DNA of 64,000 bases, from contig JADIYD010000014.1 in the NCBI GenBank assembly GCA_016705475.1, positions 434,001 to 498,000 on the forward strand. Reading direction: 5' to 3'. This stretch comes from Betaproteobacteria bacterium (lineage in GTDB: Bacteria; Pseudomonadota; Gammaproteobacteria; Burkholderiales; Rhodocyclaceae). The position numbers and the translations under genes are program-made. This document shows, in pieces, positions 34,011 to 46,050 of the stretch; position 1 is the stretch's first letter; every line of letters begins with the position of its first letter. Below the pieces are notes generated by a model. It was not told the DNA's origin. It searched no databases and worked only from the letters and a program-made list of their open reading frames with translations.

Positions 34011-35795
34011 CTATTTCTTACGCGGCGCCGGCACATCGGTACAGGTGCCGTGTGCGACTTCAGCCGCCATACCGACTGTTTCACCGAGGGTCGGATGCGG
34101 ATGGATGGTTTTGCCGATATCGACTGAATCACAGCCCATTTCAATCGCCAGACAAACCTCGCCGATCATGTCGCCAGCGTTCGGGCCAACAATCGCCCCG
34201 CCGATGACGCGATGCGTTTCCGCATCAAAGATCAACTTGGTGAAACCGTAATCGCAACCATTGGCAATCGCCCGACCGGAAGCTGCCCAAGGGAACTTGG
34301 CCGCTTCGACCTTGCGCCCTTCCTTCTTGGCCTGCTCTTCGGTGACGCCAACCCAAGCCACTTCCGGATGGGTGTAAGCGACACTCGGAATCACCGAGGC
34401 GTCGAACGCCGACTTCTGACCGGCCGCCACTTCCGCCGCGACGTGTGACTCATGCACCGCCTTGTGGGCCAGCATCGGCTGGCCAACCAGGTCGCCGATG
34501 GCGAAGATGTGCGGCACATTGGTCCGCATCTGCGCATCGACGTTGATGAAGCCACGGTCGGTGACCGCCACGCCGGCCTTGTCGGCACCGATCTTGTTGC
34601 CGTTCGGCGTGCGGCCGGCGGCTTGCAGGATCATGTCGTACTTGACCGGCTCGGGCGAGACGCCTTCGCCTTCGAACGTGACATAAAGTCCGTCTTCCTT
34701 GGCGTCGACCGCAACCGTCTTGGTCTTCAGCATGATCTTGTCGAAGCGCTTGGTGTTCTGCTTTTCCCAGACCTTGACCGCATCGCGATCCGGGCCTTGC
34801 ATGAGGCCATCCATCATTTCGACGACATCGACCTTGGAACCCAGGGTCGAGTACACCGTCGCCATTTCCAGACCGATGATGCCGCCGCCGATGACCAGCA
34901 TCTTTTCGGGAACGAAGCGCAGTTCGAGCGCCCCGGTCGAATCGACGATACGCGGGTCCTTCGGAATGAAGGGCAGATGCATGGCGGCCGAACCGGCGGC
35001 GATGATGCACTTCTGGAACTTGACGACCTTCTTGGCGCCGGTCTTGTCCTGACCCGTGCCGTCGGTGACTTCCACTTCGATGTGATGCGGGTCGAGGAAA
35101 GTGCCGTAGCCGCGCACGATCTCCACCTTGCGGCCCTTGGCCATGCCGGCCAGACCGCCGGTCAGCTTGCCGACGACCTTGTCCTTGTGGGCGCGCAGCT
35201 TGTCGATGTCGACGGTCGGTGCGGCAAAGGTGACGCCGAGATCATTGGCGTGCTGGGCTTCTTCCATGACCGCGGCGACGTGCAGCAGGGCCTTGGACGG
35301 AATGCAGCCGACGTTGAGGCAGACGCCTCCGAGGGTGGCGTAGCGCTCGACGATGACCGTCTTCATGCCGAGGTCGGCCGAGCGGAAGGCGGCGGAATAA
35401 CCGCCGGGGCCGGCGCCGAGGACGAGCATCTCGCACTCGATGTCGGCACCGCCGGCATGGCTGCCGGCGACCGGTGCAGCCACTGGTGCCGCAGCAGGTG
35501 CAGTGGCCGGGGTTTCCGTTTTTGCCGCATTTTCCGGGTTGACCGCAGCAGATGCGCCGCTTTCAACCTTGATCAGCAGCGCGCCTTCACCAACCTTGGC
35601 GCCGAGCTGAACGAGCACTTCCTTGACCACACCGGCGACCGGCGACGGCACATCCATCGTCGCCTTGTCGGATTCCAGCGTGCAGATCGCGTCATCCACC
35701 TTGATGCTGTCGCCGACCTTGACGAACAGGTCGATGATCGGCACTTCGGCGAAATCGCCGATGTCGGGGACTTTGACTTCTACCAGATTGCTCAT
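34011..35795 (-). CDS. lpdA: Dihydrolipoyl dehydrogenase (E3) with N-terminal lipoyl domain
   Basis: 594 residues from the second of two closely spaced ATGs, which gives better spacing from AGGGG. Residues 1-80 are a lipoyl domain (ESDKATMDVPS, lipoylated Lys). After an Ala/Pro linker comes the E3 flavoprotein: FAD motif GAGPGGYSAAF, redox disulfide GGVCLNVGCIPSK at ~155-170, NAD motif VIGGGIIGLE, and the His-Glu pair in HPHPTLGE. It reoxidises the lipoyl groups of E2. Lipoyl-E3 fusions are known in betaproteobacteria. It sits 6 bases after aceF. Confidence 0.95.
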   Translation of the reverse strand: MSNLVEVKVPDIGDFAEVPIIDLFVKVGDSIKVDDAICTLESDKATMDVPSPVAGVVKEVLVQLGAKVGEGALLIKVESGASAAVNPENAAKTETPATAPAAAPVAAPVAGSHAGGADIECEMLVLGAGPGGYSAAFRSADLGMKTVIVERYATLGGVCLNVGCIPSKALLHVAAVMEEAQHANDLGVTFAAPTVDIDKLRAHKDKVVGKLTGGLAGMAKGRKVEIVRGYGTFLDPHHIEVEVTDGTGQDKTGAKKVVKFQKCIIAAGSAAMHLPFIPKDPRIVDSTGALELRFVPEKMLVIGGGIIGLEMATVYSTLGSKVDVVEMMDGLMQGPDRDAVKVWEKQNTKRFDKIMLKTKTVAVDAKEDGLYVTFEGEGVSPEPVKYDMILQAAGRTPNGNKIGADKAGVAVTDRGFINVDAQMRTNVPHIFAIGDLVGQPMLAHKAVHESHVAAEVAAGQKSAFDASVIPSVAYTHPEVAWVGVTEEQAKKEGRKVEAAKFPWAASGRAIANGCDYGFTKLIFDAETHRVIGGAIVGPNAGDMIGEVCLAIEMGCDSVDIGKTIHPHPTLGETVGMAAEVAHGTCTDVPAPRKK

Positions 35796-35807
35796 GGTCA
35801 TTCCCCT

Positions 35808-37445
35808 TTACAGCGCGACGCGACGGAAGTCGGCCAGCAACTGGGCGACATAGACATTGAAGCGGGTCGCCAGCGCACCGTCGATGACGCGGTGATCAGC
35901 GGTCAGCGACAGCGGCAGGGTCAGGCGCGGCACAAAAGCCTTGCCGTCCCAGACCGGCTTCATGGCCGACTTGTTGACCCCGAGAATGGCGACTTCCGGT
36001 GCATTGACGATCGGTGCGAAGTAAGTGCCGCCGATACCGCCGAGGCTGGAAATGGTGAAGCATGAACCAGACATGTCGGCTGGTTTGAGCTTGCCATCAC
36101 GCGCCTGCTTGGCCAGATCACCGGATTCCTGGGCCAGTTCGAAGACCGACTTCTTGTCGACGTTCTTGACCACCGGCACGACCAGACCATTCGGTGTGTC
36201 GGCGGCGAAGCCGATGTTGAAATACTTCTTCAGCACCAGATTGTCGCCATCGAGCGAGGCATTGAATTCCGGGAACTTCTGCAAGCCTTTGACGCACGCC
36301 TTCATCAGGAACGCCAGCATGGTCAGCTTGGCGCCGCCACCCTTTTCGTTTTCCTTGTTGAGCAGCACGCGGAAGGCTTCGATATCGGTGATGTCAGCAT
36401 CTTCGTGATACGTGACCGCCGGGATCATGACCCAGTTGCGCGACAGGTTCTGGCCGGAAATCTTCTTGATGCGCGACAGCGGCTTGACCTCGACTTCACC
36501 GAACTTGGCGAAATCAACCTTCGGCCACGGTAGCAGGTCGAGCACGCCACCACCGCTGATGCCGCCGCCAGGGGCAGCCACCGGGCCGGAAATGGCACCG
36601 GACATGACACCCTTGACGTACTTGGTCAGGTCTTCCTTGACGATACGGTTCTTCGGGCCGGTCGCCGGTACCTTGGACAGATCGACACCGAGTTCGCGGG
36701 CATAGGCACGGACCGACGGCGAGGCGTGTACCTTGCTGCCTGCCGGCAGGGCCGGGGCCAGTGCAGCTGGCGCGGCAGCAGCCGGGGCGGCGGGCGCCGC
36801 AACCGGGGCCGGAGCCGCCGCTGGCGCAGCGGCCTGGGCGGCTGGGGCAGCAGCTGCCGCCGGTGCGGAAGCGCCGGTTTCAACCTTGATCAGTACAGCA
36901 CCTTCGCTGACCTTGGAGCCGAGCTGGACAAGCACTTCCTTGATGACGCCAGCGACCGTCGATGGGACATCCATGGTCGCCTTGTCGGATTCCAGGGTGG
37001 CTATCGCATCATCTACCTTGATGCTGTCACCGACCTTGACGAAGAGGTCGATCACCGGCACGTCGGCAAAGTCGCCGATATCCGGCACTTTGACTTCGAC
37101 GACACCACCGCCGGCGGCTGCCGGTGCGGCGGCAGGCGCTGCAACCGCTGCCGGGGCGGCCGGTGCTGCAGCCTGAGCGGCCGGAGCGGGCGCAGCCGCT
37201 GCACCACCTGCTTCAACCTTGATCAACAGCGCGCCTTCGCCGACTTTGGAGCCGAGCGCAACGAGCACTTCGGTAACCACACCGGCGACGGTGGATGGAA
37301 CATCCATCGTGGCCTTGTCGGACTCGAGGGTAACAATTGCATCGTCAACCTTGATGCTGTCACCGACTTTGACAAACAATTCAATGACCGGAACGCTTTC
37401 GAAATCGCCGATATCGGGGACTTTGACTTCAATGATTTGGCTCAT
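35808..37445 (-). CDS. aceF: Pyruvate dehydrogenase E2, dihydrolipoyl acetyltransferase
   Basis: 545 residues. Two lipoyl domains lie at ~3-77 and ~116-190, each with ESDKATMDVPS. They are joined by Ala/Pro-rich linkers and followed by a peripheral subunit-binding domain near 250-290 (VHASPSVRAYARELGVDL). The catalytic acetyltransferase domain has the active-site His in DHRVIDGA near residue 518. It transfers acetyl groups to CoA and forms the complex core. The linkers are nearly identical Ala/Pro repeats, typical for the enzyme. Purine-rich binding site before the ATG. Confidence 0.95.
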   Translation of the reverse strand: MSQIIEVKVPDIGDFESVPVIELFVKVGDSIKVDDAIVTLESDKATMDVPSTVAGVVTEVLVALGSKVGEGALLIKVEAGGAAAAPAPAAQAAAPAAPAAVAAPAAAPAAAGGGVVEVKVPDIGDFADVPVIDLFVKVGDSIKVDDAIATLESDKATMDVPSTVAGVIKEVLVQLGSKVSEGAVLIKVETGASAPAAAAAPAAQAAAPAAAPAPVAAPAAPAAAAPAALAPALPAGSKVHASPSVRAYARELGVDLSKVPATGPKNRIVKEDLTKYVKGVMSGAISGPVAAPGGGISGGGVLDLLPWPKVDFAKFGEVEVKPLSRIKKISGQNLSRNWVMIPAVTYHEDADITDIEAFRVLLNKENEKGGGAKLTMLAFLMKACVKGLQKFPEFNASLDGDNLVLKKYFNIGFAADTPNGLVVPVVKNVDKKSVFELAQESGDLAKQARDGKLKPADMSGSCFTISSLGGIGGTYFAPIVNAPEVAILGVNKSAMKPVWDGKAFVPRLTLPLSLTADHRVIDGALATRFNVYVAQLLADFRRVAL

Positions 37446-37459
37446 GTTGTCTCTCCCTC

Positions 37460-40129
<2,670 letters not shown>

Positions 40130-40337
40130 TATGTCTCCTAAACAAAGATGAGTCAGAGGCATGAAAAATCGCTTCAACTATTTGCTGGTTTGTGCAAAGC
40201 ACATTTGCCGTCGCTAGCATTTAAGGCGAATCCAATTTATCAGCCACATTGAGTGCATAGGCGATTGCCATACATCCAATGTGTTGCCATGACTCAAGTA
40301 ACTCGATTATTTCATCAGAAAAATTGCGGAAGCTTTT

Positions 40338-40368
40338 GCGGGCAGTACACAGCCTGTGGGCTGCCCGC
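40338..40368. terminator. Hairpin after the uspA remnant
   Basis: GCGGGCAG / CTGCCCGC stem enclosing a second stem CACAG/CTGTG, 12 bases beyond the uspA stop on the minus strand. There is no T-run. It may end the uspA transcript before the aceE promoter region. Confidence 0.4.
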
Positions 40369-40379
40369 TAACGAAGTTG

Positions 40380-40796
40380 CTAAATCGGTCTATCCGCTTT
40401 GACCAACAGAACCGATGTCTCGGCGATGCGTACCAGCTTTTCTGCCACGCTGCCGACGACCATCCGATCGAAGCCGTGGCGACCGTGCGTGCCGACGACA
40501 ATCAGGTCGGCCTGCCATTCAGTAGCGCCTTCTGCGATCAGGTGAGATACACGTTTCTTGCCTGACTCCAAAAGCCGTCGCTCGGCCGCAATGCCTTCCG
40601 CCGCCGCCAGTGCTGCTGCATCGTCGAGCAACTTGTTGCCGGCAGTGCGCATGGCGGCCTCGGTCTTCTCGATGTCAATGAAGGTGCCGATACCCAAAGG
40701 ATTGTATATTTGTTGCCAAACCAATTGTTTTACCCCCCCAAGAGAACACGTTGCATTTAATTCTGCTTTAGGCTCGTATCGGCTTATTTGGCGCAT
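40380..40796 (-). pseudogene. Universal stress protein, N-terminus replaced
   Basis: The C-terminal ~100 codons are a clear UspA domain, with the ATP-binding loop VVGTHGRHGFDRMVVGSVAEKL and the end SVLLVKA. The normal first ~45 residues (the strand with the VPVDGS-like motif) are missing. The replacing sequence before about codon 35 is unrelated and ends against a region full of insertion-sequence remnants. The gene was probably decapitated by an insertion or deletion. A shortened product from an internal start cannot be excluded. Confidence 0.7.
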
Positions 40797-41002
40797 GAAC
40801 CTGAGTTTCTTTGTGTTTCACCAATTCGTAACGAGTTGCATATCGCGAAATGTGACACGAACTCTAAGGGCTTTTATGATTGAATGGAAATTGGTTGGAC
40901 CACTCGCCCGGATTGGCTTGGGGTGCCCCATTTAGCGATCGTGTCCCCGGACGTGGTGTAAGAGTCGCTCAGGAAGTCATGGACTCCGGCATGGCTGGTT
41001 TG

Positions 41003-41231
41003 CCTGATCAGCCAGCTTTATGAAAAAACCTCATTGATCATCGCGACCAACCTGTCATTCGGCGAATGGGTGACTGTGTTCGGCGATCCAAAGATGACGA
41101 CAGCCTTGCTCGACCGCATCACCCATCACTGCGAAATCCTCGAAACCGGCAACGATTCATACCGCTTCAAACAGCGGAAAAAATCCGTCAAATCAGCCTG
41201 ACAAACTGGAAAGATTTGGACGCTGATTGAC
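41003..41231 (+). pseudogene. IS21-family istB 3' fragment with IS end
   Basis: Reads LISQLYEKTSLIIATNLSFG then DPKMTTALLDRITHHCEILE to a stop at 41201. It matches the C-terminus of the IstB at 42386-42946 but is clearly diverged, so it comes from a second IS21-type element. The following bases end in GGACGCTGATTGACA, the terminal repeat of such an element. Everything upstream of istB codon ~190 is missing, and 40797-41002 holds no other recognisable gene. Confidence 0.8.
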
Positions 41232-41232
41232 A

Positions 41233-41453
41233 CCGGAAGGAACCACCACTGGCCAGTCGTTCGGGAAGAGGGTCAGTTGAAGCGCCGCGACCTTGCGCGC
41301 CTCGTCGGGAAAACCGCTGGTGTAGGACGGTTGGCCGCAGCAGGTCTGCTCTTCGGGAAAATGCACGCGGATGCCTTCGCGTTCAAGTAGCGTGATGGCA
41401 TCCATCCCGGCGCCGGGAAAGAACTGGTCGACGACACAGGTGGCAAAAAATAA
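41233..41453 (-). pseudogene. Second, diverged lldE fragment
   Basis: About 220 bases closely match codons ~13-87 of the intact lldE (GLDAITLLEREGIRVHFPEE equivalent with Met for Leu, TCCGQPSYTSGF), with scattered, mostly synonymous differences. It is bounded on one side by an IS21 end and on the other by an IS1595-like end. It is not a recent duplicate of the resident gene, so it derives from a related second lld locus or foreign DNA. Confidence 0.85.
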
Positions 41454-41804
41454 GGCTCTGTTCGCGAAACCCGTTGGTTTTCCTATACTGAAGTCAAGAT
41501 GGCTAACGGGAGCGGATCATGGACGCGAAATTATTCCGTGGCTGGCTGCACCAGCTTGGCGAGTTGTCGGATCGGCAGCGAGATCAACTGAAGCATCGGC
41601 TGCTCGGCGGCGAGGCAAGCGATGATGCCCGAGACTGGATCAATCGACGGGCCCAGGAGAGTCTGGCCTGTCCGCATTGTCAGGCGGCCCATGTGCAGCG
41701 CTGGGGCCGCGAGTCGGAGATTCAACGCTACCGGTGCTGTGACTGTCATCGCACCTTCAATGCCCTGACCGGCTCGCCGCTGGCCGGACTGAAATGTCGT
41801 GAGG
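41454..41804 (+). mobile_element. IS1595-family remnant, 5' part only
   Basis: Begins with an IS1595-like terminal sequence (GGCTCTGTT). A transposase start at 41519 encodes ~93 residues of the N-terminal zinc-ribbon region (LACPHCQAAHVQRWGR, YRCCDCHRTFNALTGSPLAGL). The DDE domain is missing. The reading frame is cut where the IS21 end begins at 41805. Confidence 0.8.
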
Positions 41805-41912
41805 TGTAAATCAGCGTGCAAAACTGAGCATCTAATCAGGGGAAACAGCGTTGAAATTTGACCAGCCTGATTGGAAGATCCGACCCTTTTTGGCCGGAGC
41901 AATCAGGAGTGA

Positions 41913-42257
41913 TCAGTATGGAAAGTTTTGCGAAGCTTCATCGCCGGCATTTTGTGCATGGGGATCAACCCGGCCTCGTACCGACACTCGGGCACGGGAA
42001 AACTGGATGTCGATGCAGCCTTCCTGCGCACTCGGCGCATCCGGCATGGATGCCGGCGCCGGGGTGATCGTCACCGGTAGCATTTGTGGTTGGGCAACAA
42101 CAACCTTCGTGGCCAGCAATTGACGCCGCCATTTATGGAGTTGATTGGCGTTAATACCGTGGGCCATCGCCACCCCAGCAATCGATACGCCTGCTTGATC
42201 GCTGGCTTTAACTGCGCCTTGCTTGAATTCGAGACTGTGAGTCCGTCGTGTGCCCAT
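41913..42257 (-). pseudogene. IS66-family TnpA (orf1) fragment inside the IS21 remnant
   Basis: The first ~100 codons encode an IS66 TnpA: RRTHSLEFKQGAVKASDQAG, the helix-turn-helix GINANQLHKWRRQLL, and IDIQFSRARVSVRGRVDP. Homology ends after that and the last ~15 codons are foreign. Upstream, 42258-42310 resembles an IS66 terminus (GTAAGCTT preceded by GGCGGACAC-type repeats). Only the left end of the IS66 element survives. Confidence 0.75.
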
Positions 42258-42385
42258 ATCGTGTCCGCTAAAAAAATGGCGGACACCAGCAAGCGTCCGC
42301 CACGTAAGCTTCTACGATCTAAAACCTCAAGGCCAGACGGTCATGGCCGGACGGTTACTATCAGATCAATGCAGCGAAATTCCCT

Positions 42386-42946
42386 GTGCATCGCGATTTC
42401 ACTGGGTTCGACTGGTCAGAGTCAGCACTCGAAGAAGGACCGCTCCGGCAACTGGCAACGGCAGCCTTCATGGAAACTGCGCACAACCTGATTCTGGTCG
42501 GTGGTACCGGTACGGGAAAAACACACACTGCGATTGCTTTGGGGGTTGCCGCCATTCATCAGGGCAAACGGGTGCGGTTTTACAACGCTGTTGATCTGGT
42601 CAATCGCCTCGAGCGAGAAAAGGTACAGAACCGTGTGGGTGCCATCGCTCGACATCTGATGCAAATGGATGCCGTCATTATCGACGAACTGGGCTATCTA
42701 CCTTTCCCGGAGGCCGGTGGGGCACTGCTCTTCCATCTGATCAGCCGCCTTTACGAGCAGACCAGTCTGATCATCACCACCAACTTGGCGTTCAGCGAAT
42801 GGGGTGCCGTATTCGGCGATGCCAAGATGACCACCGCCCTGCTTGACCGCATTACTCACCACTGCGACATCCTCGAAACCGGTAACGATTCCTATCGATT
42901 CAAACACCGCAAATCGTCACAGAGACTGGTCAAAATTCAACGCTGA
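42386..42946 (+). pseudogene. IstB-like ATPase, N-terminally truncated
   Basis: 186 codons of the AAA+ helper of IS21 transposition. The Walker A motif (GGTGTGKTHTA) and Walker B motif (MDAVIIDELGYLPFPE) are intact, and the C-terminus is complete. In-frame homology continues upstream of the first ATG to about 42340 (YQINAAKFPVHRDF) before breaking at the IS66 junction. The ~60-residue N-terminal domain that contacts IstA is missing, and no istA is present. Confidence 0.8.
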
Positions 42947-42985
42947 CAGATGGTCAAAATTGCACGCTGATTGACAAATCTCTTC

Positions 42986-43012
42986 TCTGGGGTTGTAAGC
43001 CGGAACCCCAGA
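42986..43012. repeat. 9-bp inverted repeat at the left border of the second Tn3 element
   Basis: TCTGGGGTT, 9 bases, AACCCCAGA. It sits just beyond the tnpA stop. GGGG at 42989 could be the outer end of the transposon, or the hairpin could terminate tnpA transcription. A matching repeat at the other side was not found. Confidence 0.4.
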
Positions 43013-43020
43013 AATTTCCG

Positions 43021-46000
43021 TCACCCAAGATCAAGCCCCGCCACGAGAGCATCGAGGTCGATCATCTTGCCATCGCTCTGGAAGGTGTAGTGCCCGTTCA
43101 GCAGGATGTGCCGCCATGCCGCTGGCGATATCTGGGTGATGAGCGCGAGTACCTTGGCATTGGCGCTCGCCTCGTACTTCATCAGCAGCCGCGACAGGAT
43201 GGCCGAGTTGTAGTAGATGACCGCGCTGGCGATCAGCCTTGCGCACTGGTTGCTGATTTCGATCTCGATGTCGGTGCGCCCGGTCAGCTCCTTCTTGCCG
43301 CCAACTTGGGCAATGGCCCCGCGTAGCTGGTGGTAGGACTCGATCCGATTCTGTGAGCGGTGCACATTGCGCTCCAGTTGTGGATCGCGCAGGTAGCGCA
43401 ACGTATAGATGCTGCGGATGAGCTTGTCGAACTCGAACACCGCCCGCCGCGTCGGGTTCGACGTGGTGTAGGTGCACAGCTTGCGGATCAGCGCGCCCTG
43501 CGTCATCTCCTTCAGCCCGAGCGTAGCCACGATCTGGTCGAGGTTTGGCTTTTCGCTGACGATGAGTTGCCGGTCGACTTGGCCGATCGGCTGGATCAGG
43601 CACTTCTCGTACAGCGCCGGATCGTCGGCGCAATACAGTTCCTGCAACTGTCCTTCCATGTCGGTAAAGCGCGGCTCGAAGCGCAGGCCGAACCAATGCA
43701 GGATGGCGAAGTTGGCTTTGTTGACGCTGTGCATATCGCCGGTGATCGCAGTCGGCACGATGTCCGACGTGTTGCGATACCAGATGTCGAACACGTGATG
43801 GGCCTCGTAGTCGTGCGCGCCGATCAGGTAGCCGTTGAGCGGCACATGGTTGCACAGCAGCGTGTAGGCAACCACGCCCTTGCCGCGCCCGAAATACTTT
43901 CGGGAGTAGCGTGCCTTCACGGTCGGGCGCTCGACACCGAATTTCTGACCATCGACGGCACCGTACAGCACATCGAGGTCGAACGAGTAGTGAGGGAATA
44001 TTGGTAGCGCGGCGATGGCGTTGCTGATGCCGTCGTTGGCCGCGTGCAGCGTTGCGTGGCGCAGGTACTGCTGGTAGGTGCTCTCCAGCACGTGATACGG
44101 GATGTCGCTGGTGCGCGCCATGACCTGATTGCCGTGGTTCATCGCCTGCGCGATGATGACCGCCATCAGGCTGTCTGCGTCGGCGACCTTCTTCGCATAG
44201 CGCGGCTGCAAGGGCGTCAGCACCGACAGGAACTGGCACTGGGCGTTGACGAAGCGGAACACGTCGGCCACGTCGCAGAACGGCAATTGCTCGTAGAACA
44301 CCTTCTCGCGCGCCTTCGGGTTCTCACCCTTGGGCTTGCGCCAGGTCAGCTTCTGCGTGTCCTTGTTGTATTCCAAGTGCGTCAGCTTGCCCTGCTTTAG
44401 TTCGCGATTGAAGGCCAGCCATTGCGTGTGCAGCTCAGCCCCTAGCGCATCGAGCTGGGAATTGACCGGCTGCCGCAGGAATGGGATGTCCATCTGAGCG
44501 AGCACGTCGGCCTTCTCGTCCATCGAAACCAACTCGTCGGAGAAATGTCGGTGCTGCAAGCTGTCGTCGAGATAGAGTTCTCCCGACTGAAAGCGCTTCC
44601 TGACCTGGCGGTACAGCCAGAACTCGTAGCGGTCGGCGTGCAGGCCCGTTGGCTTGCCATCGGCATCGAATGTCAGCAGGTACGACCGCAAGCGTTTCGG
44701 CAGTGTGGCCGCTGGACATTCGGCGAGCGGCCGTTGCGACAGGCGCTGCTGTTTGGCGAACACGCCCTTAGTCCAGGCCAGCGCTGCGAGCCACGGGCTG
44801 TCCGGATCAGTGCTGGCGAAGTCAAGCGCGACGTACAGCGGCCGTAAATGGCGGCGAATGCGCTCGGCCAGGATGTCCACTGCCTGCCAGTGCAGCGACA
44901 GCTTGCTCACAGGCTTGACGCTCATGCGCTGCGCGGTGCTCTGCAACGCGTCCTTGGCCATGATTTTGTACGCGCGCTGGCGCACCTCACCGAACGGCGT
45001 CGGATCAGTCACGCTATCGTCGACGTACAGTGACAGTAGGCGGCCAACCTGCGGTGTGTCTTGCTGCCGGCGCGCCTGCTCGGCGACGAAGGACTGCTTC
45101 GCGCCCGCGCTGCTTTCGTCCTCCAGTTGTTTCATGTGGTATGCCATCGCATCGACCAGGTTGTCGGAGAACTGCCGGTAGCGCACCCAGGCATAGCACA
45201 GCAGATAGAGGTGGGTCTGATCGGCCTTCAGGTAGCGCAGGTCGTGGATGGTGTAGAAGTTCGCCAGGCTCGCGTAGTAAAGCAGATTTTGCTGCGAGAT
45301 GCCGAGCTTGGGCAGCAGCGCCTTGGCGATGCTATGCAGCGGTTCCAGCGTGGCGCGCTTTTCCCGTTCGCGGGCCATCTGCCGCCAGCCGAAGTCCTTG
45401 GCGTCCTGCTTGAGCGCTGCCAGTTGCGAAAGGGTGTCATCTCGTACCAGGAGCTGGCCAAGCGCAGTCTTGGCCGGTTCGTCCAACACCTCCGCCAGCA
45501 GGCCACCCAAGCGCCGACGTTCGGCGGACAGGGCTTCGCTGACCAGCGCTTGCAGGGTGGTGTAGCCCGGCCGGATGATCTTGTGCTCATTGAGCCAGAC
45601 GATCAGTTCAGCGGCGATGAACCCCGGCATCACGTCGCGCCGCACGGTCTGGGCGGCCTGTTGCGCGAGCTGGGGCAGGAAACCGGCCACCCACGACCGG
45701 TAGCCGAACAACTCCGCGATCCGCTCGCGCTGGGCATAATGCTCGTGTTTGGTGATCGGCTTGTGCTCGAATGGCTCACTGTGGAAATACTGGCTCAGTA
45801 CGAAGGCGCAATCGTCCACAACTTCGCTCCAGGCGAAGCGAAAGAAGGCGTGCTTGGCCTTGAAGTAACCGATCTGCAAGATGCAATAGACTTGGGCAGG
45901 AAGGCCGGGACGGCTGCTGGCAAACGCCAGTTCCGTTTCAGTCAACGCCAAGTATTCCAGCCGCTGGACGTCATCGAAATCTGGCAAACCGTACAGGGCT

Positions 46001-46050
46001 TCCTGCTCGGCGTCCGAGAGGACGGTGAGCAGCTTATTCTTGTTGCTCAT
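43021..46050 (-). CDS. tnpA: Tn3-family transposase TnpA, intact
   Basis: 1009 residues from the ATG at 46050, whose AAAGG ribosome site lies inside the end of tnpR. Typical Tn3 DDE transposase. The N-terminal DNA-binding region covers ~1-400. The catalytic core carries YTLLCNHVPLNGYLIGAHDY, an Asp-rich TAITGDMHSVNKANFAILHW segment, and NRIESYHQLRGAIAQVGGK near the C-terminus. It recognises the element ends and makes cointegrates. Full length with no frameshift, so it may still be active. Confidence 0.92.
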   Translation of the reverse strand: MSNKNKLLTVLSDAEQEALYGLPDFDDVQRLEYLALTETELAFASSRPGLPAQVYCILQIGYFKAKHAFFRFAWSEVVDDCAFVLSQYFHSEPFEHKPITKHEHYAQRERIAELFGYRSWVAGFLPQLAQQAAQTVRRDVMPGFIAAELIVWLNEHKIIRPGYTTLQALVSEALSAERRRLGGLLAEVLDEPAKTALGQLLVRDDTLSQLAALKQDAKDFGWRQMAREREKRATLEPLHSIAKALLPKLGISQQNLLYYASLANFYTIHDLRYLKADQTHLYLLCYAWVRYRQFSDNLVDAMAYHMKQLEDESSAGAKQSFVAEQARRQQDTPQVGRLLSLYVDDSVTDPTPFGEVRQRAYKIMAKDALQSTAQRMSVKPVSKLSLHWQAVDILAERIRRHLRPLYVALDFASTDPDSPWLAALAWTKGVFAKQQRLSQRPLAECPAATLPKRLRSYLLTFDADGKPTGLHADRYEFWLYRQVRKRFQSGELYLDDSLQHRHFSDELVSMDEKADVLAQMDIPFLRQPVNSQLDALGAELHTQWLAFNRELKQGKLTHLEYNKDTQKLTWRKPKGENPKAREKVFYEQLPFCDVADVFRFVNAQCQFLSVLTPLQPRYAKKVADADSLMAVIIAQAMNHGNQVMARTSDIPYHVLESTYQQYLRHATLHAANDGISNAIAALPIFPHYSFDLDVLYGAVDGQKFGVERPTVKARYSRKYFGRGKGVVAYTLLCNHVPLNGYLIGAHDYEAHHVFDIWYRNTSDIVPTAITGDMHSVNKANFAILHWFGLRFEPRFTDMEGQLQELYCADDPALYEKCLIQPIGQVDRQLIVSEKPNLDQIVATLGLKEMTQGALIRKLCTYTTSNPTRRAVFEFDKLIRSIYTLRYLRDPQLERNVHRSQNRIESYHQLRGAIAQVGGKKELTGRTDIEIEISNQCARLIASAVIYYNSAILSRLLMKYEASANAKVLALITQISPAAWRHILLNGHYTFQSDGKMIDLDALVAGLDLG

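Larger units (their letters stand above)
41805..42976 (+). mobile_element. IS21-family element, istA lost
   Basis: The left end at 41805 (TGTAAATCAGCGTGCAAAAC) and the right end at 42951-42976, whose minus strand starts TGTCAATCAGCGTGCAATTT, form an imperfect inverted pair. A second, inner copy of the repeat lies just before the right end, as IS21 elements have. At ~1.17 kb it is about half the normal size. istA is absent, an IS66 fragment occupies its place, and istB has lost its start. Confidence 0.75.

Noticed and set aside
34452..36065. Long plus-strand open frame across lpd and aceF, and a similar one at 38783-40141 across aceE
   Set aside because: Both are antisense to well-identified PDH genes and arise from codon bias on the coding strand.
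36726..37250. Ala/Pro-rich repetitive sequence in aceF considered as a tandem repeat array
   Set aside because: It encodes the normal flexible linkers between lipoyl domains of E2.
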